A program made the position numbers and the translations under genes. Under the pieces are notes generated by a model. The model ran no database searches. It saw nothing but the letters and a program-made list of their open reading frames with translations, and had not been told where the DNA came from. From Lachnospiraceae bacterium (GTDB lineage Bacteria > Bacillota > Clostridia > Lachnospirales > Lachnospiraceae), in contig JAFWTY010000026.1 of the NCBI GenBank assembly GCA_017518735.1, positions 118,711 through 182,710 of the forward strand: a DNA stretch of 64,000 bases, written 5' to 3'. Positions 45,089-53,662 of the stretch are shown here, piece by piece (position 1 is the first letter of the stretch; every line of letters begins with the position of its first letter).

Positions 45089-47230
45089 ATGCTGCCTTTT
45101 AAGACAAACATCATACTTTGCGTCATCGAATTCTTCAGCGTGGTCTTACTCCACGTGGCTTATGCATTGTCTCAGGACGGCCCGGAAAAAGCGGCATTTA
45201 TTTCCATCGGTTTCCTGCCGGCCCTTCTTACCATCCTCTTATATCGCCTTGTCAAAAACGAACGAATCGTAATTCGATGCTTCTATTTGTCCATGATTGC
45301 CACGAGTTATATTATTTCCTGGCAGCTGGGTATGCTCGGAACCCTGAGCGTTATCTTCCTTGCCGGCGCGCTGATGCTGGCACTCTACGCAAACTTAAGC
45401 CTTATGGTTGAGTATGCGACCCTTACCATCATCGCTCTGATTTTGAATATTATTTTCCTCAGGGAGATCATCATGATTACCTGCCCTGTGGAAATTTATC
45501 TGATCTATCTGCTGATTTATCTGTTTGCAATGGTATCCTTCATCTTCCTGGTAAACGGTGTAAACGACTACAAGACACAGATGGAAGAGAAAAACGAAGA
45601 AGCCAGAAACGCTCTCGAAGCGAAGGCAAACTTCCTGGCAAACATGTCCCATGAAATCCGTACGCCTATGAACGCAATCTACGGTATGGCGGAACTGCTG
45701 GATGAGAGAGATTTCGAGGAAGAGGAAAAAGGATACATCGATACCATCCGTAAGTCCTCCGAAAACCTGCTCGCCATCATCAACGAGATCCTGGACTTTT
45801 CAAAAATCGATTCCGGAAAGATGGAAATCTCGGAGGAAGAGTACCACTTCAATTCCCTGATTCACGACGTGTTAAGTATCATCGAATTCAGAATGAAAAA
45901 CCGCTCCGTGAAACTGATCTACGATATTTCTCCGGAGATCCCGCGCGTTTTGATCGGTGATGAACTGCGCATCCGTCAGATTTTGATCAACATCATGAAC
46001 AATGCCGTAAATTTCACACACCGTGGTCATATTGCGTTGAAGATCAAGTGGGAGCCGGATCTGGACGGCAATGGATTTTTGCATGTGTCCGTGGAAGATA
46101 CCGGTATCGGTATTTCGCAGGCGGATATGAATAAGCTCTTTACCGCGTTCGGTCAGATTGATACGAAGAAGAACCGTAACGTGGAAGGTACCGGTCTGGG
46201 ACTTGTCATCACAAAACGCCTTCTGAATTTAATGGGTGGAGACATCCATGTACGAAGCAAGGTAAACGAAGGAAGTACCTTCTCCTTCACCCTGCATCAG
46301 AGAGTGAAAGATCCGAGACCGTCGAACTACGATTCCGATCACGATCGTGTCACCGTGGACAATGCCGGTTACCGTATCACCTTTAAGGCGCCGACTGCAC
46401 GTGTCATGATCGTCGACGATAACAAAGTCAACCTCGTGGTTGCCAGCGAATTGATGAAGAGATTCGGCTTTGAAGCAGTCATGGTTGAGTCCGGTATGGA
46501 AGCTGTAAACCGTGTTGAGGAACATCTGGTTGATTACGACCTCATCTTCATGGACCACATGATGCCTGTCATGGACGGTGTGGAAGCAACCAAAAAGATT
46601 CGTGCCCTCAATTCGAAATATGCAAAAGAAGTGCCCATTGTAGCCCTGACCGCAAATGCCATCAAAGGTGTGGAGCGTACGTTTAAGGAAGCCGGCATGA
46701 ACGATTACCTTGCGAAGCCGATTCATATGAACCAGTTAAGCGAGGTTTTGCAAAAGTGGATTCCGTTCGAAAAACAGGTTAGCATCGTAAACGGAAAAGA
46801 ACTGGCGGGATTCTCCCCGGTCGGAGATACCGGTCAGCTTCCGGGAGTCGATTCGATGGATATCATCGACTACTTAAAGGGACTCAACGTCGAAGACGGT
46901 TTGAGAAACTGCGGCGGAAACAAGAATGTATATGTGAAGGTTCTTACGACTTTTGCATCGTCAAACCTTCTGGCAAGCTTACAGGAATACTTTACCAAGG
47001 GTGATATTGAAAACTACACGGTTATGGCGCATTCCATCAAGGGAGCCTGCCGTAACATCGGTGCCAACGACGTGGCCGATCAGGCATACGAACTGGAATG
47101 CGCGGGCAAGGATGAAGATGTGGATTTCATCAACAAGTACCACAAGACCTTCTGCGAAAACTATTCCGAAGTTATGCGTACGGTAACCAATGCACTGATT
47201 GCCAAGCGATCTTCGGATATCCGCAGATAA
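45089..47230 (+). CDS. hybrid histidine kinase with receiver and Hpt domains
   Basis: 713 residues. The N-terminus (about 1-165) has six hydrophobic segments, a membrane sensor without recognisable ligand domain. A dimerisation/phosphoacceptor domain follows with His 188 in NMSHEIRTPMNAI. An ATPase domain carries VEGTGLGLVITKRL, then a receiver with Asp 489 in LIFMDHMMPVMDG and an Hpt domain with His 648 in VMAHSIKGACRN. All four phosphorelay modules are thus in one protein. It starts 12 bases after the cysteine desulfurase gene. The output regulator is probably the LytTR protein encoded next, though that lacks direct proof. Confidence 0.92.
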   Translation: MLPFKTNIILCVIEFFSVVLLHVAYALSQDGPEKAAFISIGFLPALLTILLYRLVKNERIVIRCFYLSMIATSYIISWQLGMLGTLSVIFLAGALMLALYANLSLMVEYATLTIIALILNIIFLREIIMITCPVEIYLIYLLIYLFAMVSFIFLVNGVNDYKTQMEEKNEEARNALEAKANFLANMSHEIRTPMNAIYGMAELLDERDFEEEEKGYIDTIRKSSENLLAIINEILDFSKIDSGKMEISEEEYHFNSLIHDVLSIIEFRMKNRSVKLIYDISPEIPRVLIGDELRIRQILINIMNNAVNFTHRGHIALKIKWEPDLDGNGFLHVSVEDTGIGISQADMNKLFTAFGQIDTKKNRNVEGTGLGLVITKRLLNLMGGDIHVRSKVNEGSTFSFTLHQRVKDPRPSNYDSDHDRVTVDNAGYRITFKAPTARVMIVDDNKVNLVVASELMKRFGFEAVMVESGMEAVNRVEEHLVDYDLIFMDHMMPVMDGVEATKKIRALNSKYAKEVPIVALTANAIKGVERTFKEAGMNDYLAKPIHMNQLSEVLQKWIPFEKQVSIVNGKELAGFSPVGDTGQLPGVDSMDIIDYLKGLNVEDGLRNCGGNKNVYVKVLTTFASSNLLASLQEYFTKGDIENYTVMAHSIKGACRNIGANDVADQAYELECAGKDEDVDFINKYHKTFCENYSEVMRTVTNALIAKRSSDIRR

Positions 47231-47245
47231 AAAACGCACGCTGTC

Positions 47246-47274
47246 TTGCGAAACGAAAAGGCAGTTTGTATAAT
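47246..47274 (+). promoter_or_regulatory. promoter of the LytTR regulator
   Basis: TTGCGA at 47246-47251, 17-base spacer, TATAAT at 47269-47274, 54 bases before the ATG. Confidence 0.6.
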
Positions 47275-47327
47275 AAGAACAGAACGTTAATACAATTCGT
47301 AAGTTTACAGGTTGGGGGGAAAACAGC

Positions 47328-48029
47328 ATGTATCGGGTTGCGATTTGTGACGATGAGGCGACGTCCTTACAGATCAATGAAGCGTTAACATCTCAGGTTT
47401 TATCGGAAAGCGGAATCGAATATGAAACGGTCTGCTTTACGGATATGGAAAGCATGATTGAGTCACTGTCCGACAAAAATGCGGACTATGACGTTCTGCT
47501 CTGCGACATTCTCGCAGTCGGCATGAACGGAATCGAAGCGGCAAAAGAGCTTCGAAGACTCGGCGGAAGCATGTCCATTATCTTTATCTCTTCCACGGCG
47601 GAATATGCACTGGAAGGATATCAGGTGGATGCACTCCGCTATCTGCAGAAACCGATTCAGATTGAAAAATTACGGGAAGCTCTGCTTTCCGCCTACAAGA
47701 TGAAGGACAACAAAGGAGATACCTTAACCTTCCAGGTAGGAGATAAACTGTACAAGATTCCTTTTGGCGAAATCGAGTATCTGGAAAGTCAGGGACGTGA
47801 GACCATCGTCTGTACTTTGAACGAGCAGATTGCGGTTCACATGAAGTTTTCCGACATGGAAACCCTTCTTCCCGAGGATTCTTTTGTACGCTGTCATCGT
47901 TCGTATATCGTCAATATGAACTATGTAAAAGATCTGGCACGCTACCGTTTCCTTACCAAGCGTGGTGTGGAAATCCCCGTGAGCCAGTTGCAATACGTGG
48001 ACGTAAAGAAAAAATTTATGGAGTTCTAA
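47328..48029 (+). CDS. LytTR-family response regulator
   Basis: 233 residues. The receiver domain has acidic DDE at 9-11 of the chain, phosphoacceptor Asp 60 in LLCDILAVGMNG, and the switch Lys in YLQKPI. The C-terminal LytTR DNA-binding domain shows YKIPFGEIEYLESQGRE, SFVRCHRSYIVNMNYV and VPVSQLQY-like VEIPVSQLQYVDVKKKF. This class controls extracellular or quorum-type responses in Firmicutes. It has its own promoter, directly after the hybrid kinase gene, and is followed 3 bases later by thiI. Confidence 0.92.
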   Translation: MYRVAICDDEATSLQINEALTSQVLSESGIEYETVCFTDMESMIESLSDKNADYDVLLCDILAVGMNGIEAAKELRRLGGSMSIIFISSTAEYALEGYQVDALRYLQKPIQIEKLREALLSAYKMKDNKGDTLTFQVGDKLYKIPFGEIEYLESQGRETIVCTLNEQIAVHMKFSDMETLLPEDSFVRCHRSYIVNMNYVKDLARYRFLTKRGVEIPVSQLQYVDVKKKFMEF

Positions 48030-48032
48030 TTT

Positions 48033-49214
48033 ATGTTTCAGGCTTTTTTACTGAAGTACGGAGAAATCTTTTTAAAAGGCAAAAATCGATACATTTTTGA
48101 AGACGCACTTGTCCATCAGGTGCGTCTTGCCATGGATAAGGTGGATGGAGAATTCGAAGTTCACAAGAACTTGGGCCGTGTCTATGTGGAAGCGAAGTCC
48201 GATTTCGATTATGACGAGGCGCTGTCCGCACTGAAAAAAGTATTCGGTGTCCTGACCATCTGCCCGGTCAAAATCTATGAAAACGACGACTTTGAATTTT
48301 TGAAAAAAGAAGTGGTCGAATATATGGACGAGACCTATCCGGACAGAGACGGACTGACATTTAAAGTTTTTTGCAAACGTGCAAGAAAGAATTATCCGTT
48401 AAATTCCATGGAAATGAATATGGCCTTCGGCGAGGCGATTATCATGAATCTGGACGGATTCAAGGTGGATGTGCATAAGCCGGAAGTGGAACTGCATGTG
48501 GAGATTCGAGAGAGAATCTATGTCTATTCAATCCTGATTCCGGGACCCGGCGGAATGCCTGTCGGAACCGCGGGAAAGGCGATGGTGCTTCTCTCCGGCG
48601 GACTGGATTCTCCGGTTGCGGCATACAGAATCGCAAAGCGCGGCGTGGAGATTGAAGCCGTATACTTCCATGCACCGCCCTATACTTCGGAACGTGCAAA
48701 ACAGAAGGTTGTGGACTTGGCGTCCATCGTTTCGAAATTCACGGGACCCGTGAAACTGCATATTATCAACTTTACCGATATTCAGATGAGCATCTATGAG
48801 AAGTGTCCGCCCGACGAACTGACCGTCATCATGCGTCGCTACATGATGAGGATTGCACAGACGATTGCGGAAGAGGACGGCTGCCTCGGACTTGTAACCG
48901 GTGAAAGCATCGGACAGGTAGCAAGCCAGACGATGTATTCTCTTGCCTGTACGGACGATGTCTGCAACATGCCGGTATATCGCCCGTTGATTGCGATGGA
49001 CAAGGTGGAAATCATCGACATTGCGGAAGAAATCGGAACCTATGAAACCTCAATCCTGCCTTTCGAGGACTGCTGTACCATCTTTGTGGCAAAGCACCCG
49101 GTTACCAAACCGAAGGTTAGCGTGATTGCACATCACGAGGAGCGCCTCGGAGAAGAAATCAATGAGATGGTGAAGAAGGCGTTGGAGGAAAGGGAAATCG
49201 TGATTGCCAGGTAG
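48033..49214 (+). CDS. thiI: tRNA 4-thiouridine synthase ThiI
   Basis: 393 residues. ThiI adenylates U8 of tRNA and inserts sulfur from a desulfurase. It has an N-terminal ferredoxin-like and THUMP domain (LKYGEIFLKGKNRYIFE, LGRVYVEAK) and the PP-loop ATPase MVLLSGGLDSPVAAYRIAKRG. Cysteines in DDVCNMPVYRP and ILPFEDCCTIFVAKHP are present. No rhodanese domain is attached, as usual in Firmicutes. It starts only 3 bases after the LytTR regulator stop. Together with the upstream cysteine desulfurase it makes a plausible sulfur-transfer pair. Confidence 0.95.
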   Translation: MFQAFLLKYGEIFLKGKNRYIFEDALVHQVRLAMDKVDGEFEVHKNLGRVYVEAKSDFDYDEALSALKKVFGVLTICPVKIYENDDFEFLKKEVVEYMDETYPDRDGLTFKVFCKRARKNYPLNSMEMNMAFGEAIIMNLDGFKVDVHKPEVELHVEIRERIYVYSILIPGPGGMPVGTAGKAMVLLSGGLDSPVAAYRIAKRGVEIEAVYFHAPPYTSERAKQKVVDLASIVSKFTGPVKLHIINFTDIQMSIYEKCPPDELTVIMRRYMMRIAQTIAEEDGCLGLVTGESIGQVASQTMYSLACTDDVCNMPVYRPLIAMDKVEIIDIAEEIGTYETSILPFEDCCTIFVAKHPVTKPKVSVIAHHEERLGEEINEMVKKALEEREIVIAR

Positions 49215-49258
49215 AGGCATCGGTTTATTAATATCGGCGTAAGAGGAGGGGTATTTCC

Positions 49259-50473
49259 ATGAGTTTTTGTATGAGATGCGGAAAACAGAATCCGGACGGT
49301 ACCATGTTTTGTACCGGTTGCGGCTTTCAGATGAATCAGGGACAGAACGTTCCGGTACAGAACGTTCCGGTACAGAATGTTCCGGTGCAGAATATACCGG
49401 TGCAGAATATACCGGCACAGAATGTTCCGGTGCAGAATATTCCCGCACAAAACGTCCCTGTATATAATATACCGGCACAGAACGTTCCGGTACAGAATGT
49501 TCCGGTGCAGAATATTCCCGCACAAAACGTCCCTGTACAAAATATACCGGCACAGAACATTCCCGTTCAGAATATACCCGTGCAGAATTCACCCGTACAG
49601 CAGAACTATGCGGCAAGTCCGGCACCGGCGGTGGCAGGAGCACCTGCTCCCGAGAAGAAAAAGAATAAGGCGCTTCTGTGGATTATTATAGGAGCCTGCT
49701 GCGCTGTGGCTGCCATTGTAGTCGGCATTATTCTTATTGCTACGAACAAGAAGCATTCCGGTGCGCAGGGAGCTTTGGACAACTATTTCGAGGCTGTGAA
49801 CAATCTGGACCGCAGAGCAGTCTATGCCTGCTGCCATACGGATATGTCCGGGTATAAAGAGGAGGGTACAACAACCCGTTATTTTACAAGAGAGTATACA
49901 AAAAGCCATCTTGCCAGCATGGACTTTTTGTTCTTTGATAAAAATGTCGCCGGCCCATTCCTTCGCTCCTATGGATACCAGGGAGATTATACCGATATGA
50001 ATGAATACATAGAGATGCGTGAGGAATACAATAACGATAACATAGAAGACAATACAAGCAAAACGATGGAGGGATTCGAAGTTTCCTATAAATTAAACAA
50101 AATGAAGGATGCCACAAAATGCAGGTTTTCGTATAGCGAGGGACTTAGAGATATCCAGGTGGACAATGTAAAAGAGTGGCTGGAAAAAAAGATTGACGAG
50201 ACCACAGAGGAAATCAAGTTCGCGAATATCACGATAGAATGGAAATACGGCGATAAGCTGTATGGATACGATAAAAACTGGTGGAGTCAGGAGGGAATAA
50301 AAGACACCATTGTTCAGAGCAGAGATTACAAGACATACGAGTCCACGATCCGGGCATGCCAAGAGTATGCAACCTGTAACGTGCTTTTGTATAAGGTAAG
50401 GGGAAACTGGTATATTTACCCCGAACATATCCTCAAAGCAAATGCAGCCGCCCGTTGGAAGGTAATATACTAA
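49259..50473 (+). CDS. zinc-ribbon membrane protein with pentapeptide tandem repeats
   Basis: 404 residues. A zinc ribbon (C4, C7, C18, C21) opens the chain. Residues 29-113 are 17 copies of a five-residue unit QN(V/I)P(V/A). A linker and one membrane helix (about 139-162) follow. The external C-terminal domain (about 170-404) starts GALDNYFEAVNNLDRRAVYAC, a pattern of NTF2-like or DUF4878-type lipoprotein domains. GAGGAGG precedes the ATG and its stop overlaps the NUDIX gene by one base. The zinc ribbon plus helix organisation is common in Firmicutes sensory proteins of unknown role. Confidence 0.75.
   Translation: MSFCMRCGKQNPDGTMFCTGCGFQMNQGQNVPVQNVPVQNVPVQNIPVQNIPAQNVPVQNIPAQNVPVYNIPAQNVPVQNVPVQNIPAQNVPVQNIPAQNIPVQNIPVQNSPVQQNYAASPAPAVAGAPAPEKKKNKALLWIIIGACCAVAAIVVGIILIATNKKHSGAQGALDNYFEAVNNLDRRAVYACCHTDMSGYKEEGTTTRYFTREYTKSHLASMDFLFFDKNVAGPFLRSYGYQGDYTDMNEYIEMREEYNNDNIEDNTSKTMEGFEVSYKLNKMKDATKCRFSYSEGLRDIQVDNVKEWLEKKIDETTEEIKFANITIEWKYGDKLYGYDKNWWSQEGIKDTIVQSRDYKTYESTIRACQEYATCNVLLYKVRGNWYIYPEHILKANAAARWKVIY
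49343..49597. repeat. 15-bp minisatellite inside a coding region, 17 copies
   Basis: Each unit reads close to CAGAACGTTCCGGTA or CAGAATATTCCCGCA and keeps the reading frame. The copies fall into V and I/A sub-types with small variations, so the array has partly diverged. It can change length without frameshift, giving length variation of the linker. Confidence 0.9.
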
Positions 50474-50949
50474 TGAAACAGGAACTGACCACACTTTGCT
50501 ACATCGAACAGAATAACCACTATCTTATGATGCATCGCGTGAAGAAAGAGAATGACATCAACAAGGACAAGTGGATCGGAATCGGCGGTCATTTTGAAAC
50601 CGGAGAAAGCCCGGAGGAGTGTTTGATCCGAGAGGTGAGAGAGGAAACCGGGCTTGCGCTAGATTCCTACAAGGCTCGCGGAATCGTAACGTTTCTTTAC
50701 GGCGATATTGTGGAATATATGCATCTTTTCACGGCAACACTGCCGGGGGAGGAGAAAGAAAAAACGACAAATCTTCCGGAATGCGACGAAGGAGAACTGG
50801 TCTGGATTCCGAAGGAAGAAGTAACGAATCTTCCGATCTGGGAAGGCGATAAGATCTTTTTCCGGTTGTTGAACGAAGATGCCCCGTTCTTTTTCCTGAA
50901 ACTGGTTTACGACGATGAGGGCAATCTGGTTTCACACAGCTTGGGCTGA
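50473..50949 (+). CDS. NUDIX hydrolase, MutT/8-oxo-dGTP diphosphatase-like
   Basis: 158 residues from ATG 50473, which overlaps the preceding stop by one base; a start 6 codons earlier is less likely. The NUDIX box is complete: GGHFETGESPEECLIREV then REETGL, with the metal-binding Glu residues. The N-terminus (LTTLCYIEQNNHYLMMHRVKKENDINKDKWIGIGGHF) resembles Firmicutes 8-oxo-dGTP diphosphatases. Substrate cannot be assigned from sequence. It ends with a hairpin terminator. Confidence 0.9.
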   Translation: MKQELTTLCYIEQNNHYLMMHRVKKENDINKDKWIGIGGHFETGESPEECLIREVREETGLALDSYKARGIVTFLYGDIVEYMHLFTATLPGEEKEKTTNLPECDEGELVWIPKEEVTNLPIWEGDKIFFRLLNEDAPFFFLKLVYDDEGNLVSHSLG

Positions 50950-50962
50950 AATAAACAAAAAG

Positions 50963-51006
50963 AAAAAAGGCTACAAGTGATGATGTCACATGCAGGCCTT
51001 TTTTAT
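50963..51006. terminator. bidirectional terminator between NUDIX and HPr-like genes
   Basis: A-run plus AAAAAAGGC and GCCTTTTTT pair around an imperfect CA-GTGA / TCAC-TG stem; T-runs on both strands. Confidence 0.8.
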
Positions 51007-51028
51007 TTGCTGTGAGATTAAGGTTTGA

Positions 51029-51259
51029 TTATACGGTGTACTGCTCAAGAACCTTCATTACGTCAGCAGCTTCATCTTCAGCATGAATGTTTAAGTCGAT
51101 AGGTTTGGATAAGTCTAAGCTGAAGATACCCATGATGGATTTTGCATCGATAACATATCTGCCGGATACAAGATCGAAATCATAATCGAATTTTGTAATA
51201 TCATTTACGAATGATTTAACCTTATCGATTGAGTTTAAAGAAATCTGTACTGTCTTCAT
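51029..51259 (-). CDS. HPr-like protein without the phosphorylatable histidine
   Basis: 76 residues with the HPr fold pattern: the block DAKSIMGIFSLDLSKPIDL matches the regulatory-serine region of HPr (S in KSIMGI, S46 equivalent). In normal HPr, GLHARPAS at residues 13-20 carries the active His 15; here the equivalent is NSIDKVKSF, without His. It cannot therefore carry phosphate from enzyme I, but may still respond to HPr kinase or act as a Crh-like regulator. GGAGG precedes the ATG. It stands alone. Confidence 0.82.
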   Translation of the reverse strand: MKTVQISLNSIDKVKSFVNDITKFDYDFDLVSGRYVIDAKSIMGIFSLDLSKPIDLNIHAEDEAADVMKVLEQYTV

Positions 51260-51388
51260 AATAACTACCTCCTATTCTTTTCTAAAACTTAGGAAACCTT
51301 GAAGTTTTCCCTTGTTTCGCTTATCATACTAAAGGAATGATAAAAAAAAGTCAATCCTCAAAAACATACAAAAATAACGGAGAAATCC

Positions 51389-52906
51389 ATGAAAACCATA
51401 GCATTCCACAACCTGGGCTGTAAGGTGAATTCTTACGATCAGGACTTAATGCAACAAATTACACAACAAAACAACTGGGACATTGTGCAATTTAACCAAA
51501 AATCTGACGTTTATGTCATAAATACATGTTCGGTAACAAATATCGCAGACCGGAAAAGTCGTCAGATGATCCACCGCGCAAAGTCCTTAAATCCTGATGC
51601 AATCGTTGTTGCGGCAGGCTGTTATGTGCAGGCTGATGCCTTTGCACTGGCGCAGGACGAGAGCGTGGATCTGTTGATCGGAAACAACAAAAAGGCAAAA
51701 ATCGCATCCATTCTCGAAGAGTATCTTTCCGCAAAAGAAGCAGGGACCCTCGAAGAATACGCGAAAGAAGTATTAAGCGGAACGGCCGGCGAGGAAGGTT
51801 TTGGTACCGGTGCTGCCGGGAAAGAAAACAAACTTCCGGACGGAGGAGACATTGTCGGAACCCGGGAGGAGGTCACGAACTACCTCATAAAGACACTGGG
51901 CAATACCACAATCCTGGACTTGAAAAAAGTTCCTTTCGAAGACGGAAATATCAATCGTACCGACAGCCATACCAGAGCATATATCAAGATTCAGGACGGC
52001 TGTAACCGCTACTGCAGTTACTGCATCATTCCCTACACCAGAGGAAATGTACGCTCCAAGGCACCGGACGATGTCATCAAAGAGGCGGAGGAAATCGTTG
52101 CATCGGGAGTGCGGGAGATTGTATTAACCGGTATCCACATCAGCTCCTACGGCATCGATTTTCCGAAAGAGGCAGGACCGGACGGAACCCTTCTTCCGAA
52201 TGACTCCGGAAAGCACCTCTTATCGTTGCTTGGCCGGATGAATCGGATCAAAGGTCTTAGAAGAATCCGCTTAAGCAGTTTTGAACCGAGACTTATCACC
52301 GAAGAGTTTGCAGAGGGCCTCTCCAAACTGGATAAAATCTGTCCGCATTTTCATCTCTCCCTCCAAAGCGGCTGTGATGAAACATTGAAGCGGATGAACC
52401 GGAAATATACGGCGGAAGAGTACGCAAAAAAGGTGGAAATTCTTCGCAAGGTCTTCCCGGACGCGGCCATTACCACCGATATCATTGTCGGTTTTCCCGA
52501 GGAGACGGAGAAGGAATTCAAGGAATCCAGAGCCTTCGCGGAGCGAATCAATTTCTATGAAATGCATGTGTTTAAATATTCCAGACGCAAGGGAACCCCT
52601 GCGGATGCCAATCCGGATCAGGTTCCGGAGATTGTCAAAAACACCCGCTCGGAAATCCTGCTTGAATTAACGGAAAAGCAGTCGAAGGAGTTTCGGAAAA
52701 AGTGGATCGAAAAACCGGTGGAAGTGCTTTTTGAGGAAGAAAAAGAAATCGACGGTCGTACGTACTGGGTGGGTCACACCAAACAGTATGTTCTCGTGGC
52801 TCTTTTCTCGGCCGAACCTTTGGAAAACAAGCTTCTTACGGTAACTCCGACGGATTTCCTAAGAGACGATGTTCTGCTTGCAAAGACGGGGGAGAGCGGT
52901 CTGTAA
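51389..52906 (+). CDS. mtaB: tRNA t6A37 methylthiotransferase MtaB
   Basis: 505 residues. MtaB inserts sulfur and methyl into t6A37 of tRNA. The N-terminal cluster domain has NLGCKVNSYD (C11), NTCSVTN and AAGCYVQ. The radical SAM motif C205-x3-C209-x2-C212 is in CNRYCSYCIIPYTRG, followed by REIVLTGIHISSYG. A TRAM-like C-terminal end is present (VEVLFEEEKEIDGRTYWVGHT). The linker at about 115-180 (EEYAKEVLSGTAGEEGFG...) is longer than in typical 430-450-residue members. It is the last gene of the ancestral dnaK neighbourhood and here lies over 9 kb from rsmE. Confidence 0.93.
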   Translation: MKTIAFHNLGCKVNSYDQDLMQQITQQNNWDIVQFNQKSDVYVINTCSVTNIADRKSRQMIHRAKSLNPDAIVVAAGCYVQADAFALAQDESVDLLIGNNKKAKIASILEEYLSAKEAGTLEEYAKEVLSGTAGEEGFGTGAAGKENKLPDGGDIVGTREEVTNYLIKTLGNTTILDLKKVPFEDGNINRTDSHTRAYIKIQDGCNRYCSYCIIPYTRGNVRSKAPDDVIKEAEEIVASGVREIVLTGIHISSYGIDFPKEAGPDGTLLPNDSGKHLLSLLGRMNRIKGLRRIRLSSFEPRLITEEFAEGLSKLDKICPHFHLSLQSGCDETLKRMNRKYTAEEYAKKVEILRKVFPDAAITTDIIVGFPEETEKEFKESRAFAERINFYEMHVFKYSRRKGTPADANPDQVPEIVKNTRSEILLELTEKQSKEFRKKWIEKPVEVLFEEEKEIDGRTYWVGHTKQYVLVALFSAEPLENKLLTVTPTDFLRDDVLLAKTGESGL

Positions 52907-52995
52907 GCGGACAAACTTTGTTGAAAGCAAGGCGCTTTTGTGGTAAAATATTAGTGTTTCAATAACGGGGTTACTGTAGTGTAAAGGAGGAGATT

Positions 52996-53619
52996 ATGGG
53001 ATTATTTGATTCATTGGGAAGTTCACTTGGAAAATCTTTGGAGCGCAAGGCTGTGAATGCTGCAACATCTCAGGCAGTAAATGCAGCGAGCAATGCCATT
53101 CAGAATGCATCGAACGAGCATAAAACATTTACATTTAACGCACTTCCGAACAACGTAGCGGAATTGCAGGCACTTCCGGAAGCATCGCTGTCCACTCCGT
53201 TTGCGACGGCGGCACTTACGATTCTTGCACTTGCAAGATATGAGCAGAGCCAGGAAGACTGCTATGCAATGCTTGATTTCTTAAGAGGACCGGAACCGTT
53301 GAATCCGATGAAGAAACAGTTCTTAAAGGATCGCCTTAACGGAAAGCAGTATGTCGTTAATTCGTATTTTGCGGGAACGAGCGTACAGAATAATTATACG
53401 CCCTCCGTACCTTACACACTCACCGTATCGTCCAATCCTTACAGCTATCCGCAGGGAGAAGGCGTATACGCAAGACTGTTAATGAAATCCTCCGGCGCAG
53501 ATTCCGAGCGCTGGATTGTAATGCGTCAGAAACCGAGCACCGGCCAGTGGTTTTTGAATGACTCCGATGGACTGCTCGGAGACATCAGACAGCCGGCAGC
53601 TGCCAATCCCTGGGCATAG
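52996..53619 (+). CDS. hypothetical protein, DUF6935-like
   Basis: 207 residues. The amphipathic N-terminus MGLFDSLGSSLGKSLERKAVNAAT resembles the opening of small soluble proteins found near TerD-like genes. The remainder (LNPMKKQFLKDRLNGKQYVVNSYFAGTSVQNNYTPSVPYTLTVSSN and SSGADSERWIVMRQKPSTGQWFL) fits my recollection of DUF6935, whose function is unknown. There is no signal peptide or membrane helix. AAAGGAGGAG precedes the ATG. It stands between mtaB and a glycosyltransferase. Confidence 0.7.
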   Translation: MGLFDSLGSSLGKSLERKAVNAATSQAVNAASNAIQNASNEHKTFTFNALPNNVAELQALPEASLSTPFATAALTILALARYEQSQEDCYAMLDFLRGPEPLNPMKKQFLKDRLNGKQYVVNSYFAGTSVQNNYTPSVPYTLTVSSNPYSYPQGEGVYARLLMKSSGADSERWIVMRQKPSTGQWFLNDSDGLLGDIRQPAAANPWA

Positions 53620-53662
53620 GGAAATACAAACTGTTCCGACGGGGACAGCGCAAGGAGTTTGA

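Noticed and set aside
49336..49560. Antisense frame of Cys/Thr/Gly pentapeptides in the minisatellite
   Set aside because: It is the reverse complement of the QN-V-P-V repeat; the plus-strand frame has a ribosome site and continues into a real protein.
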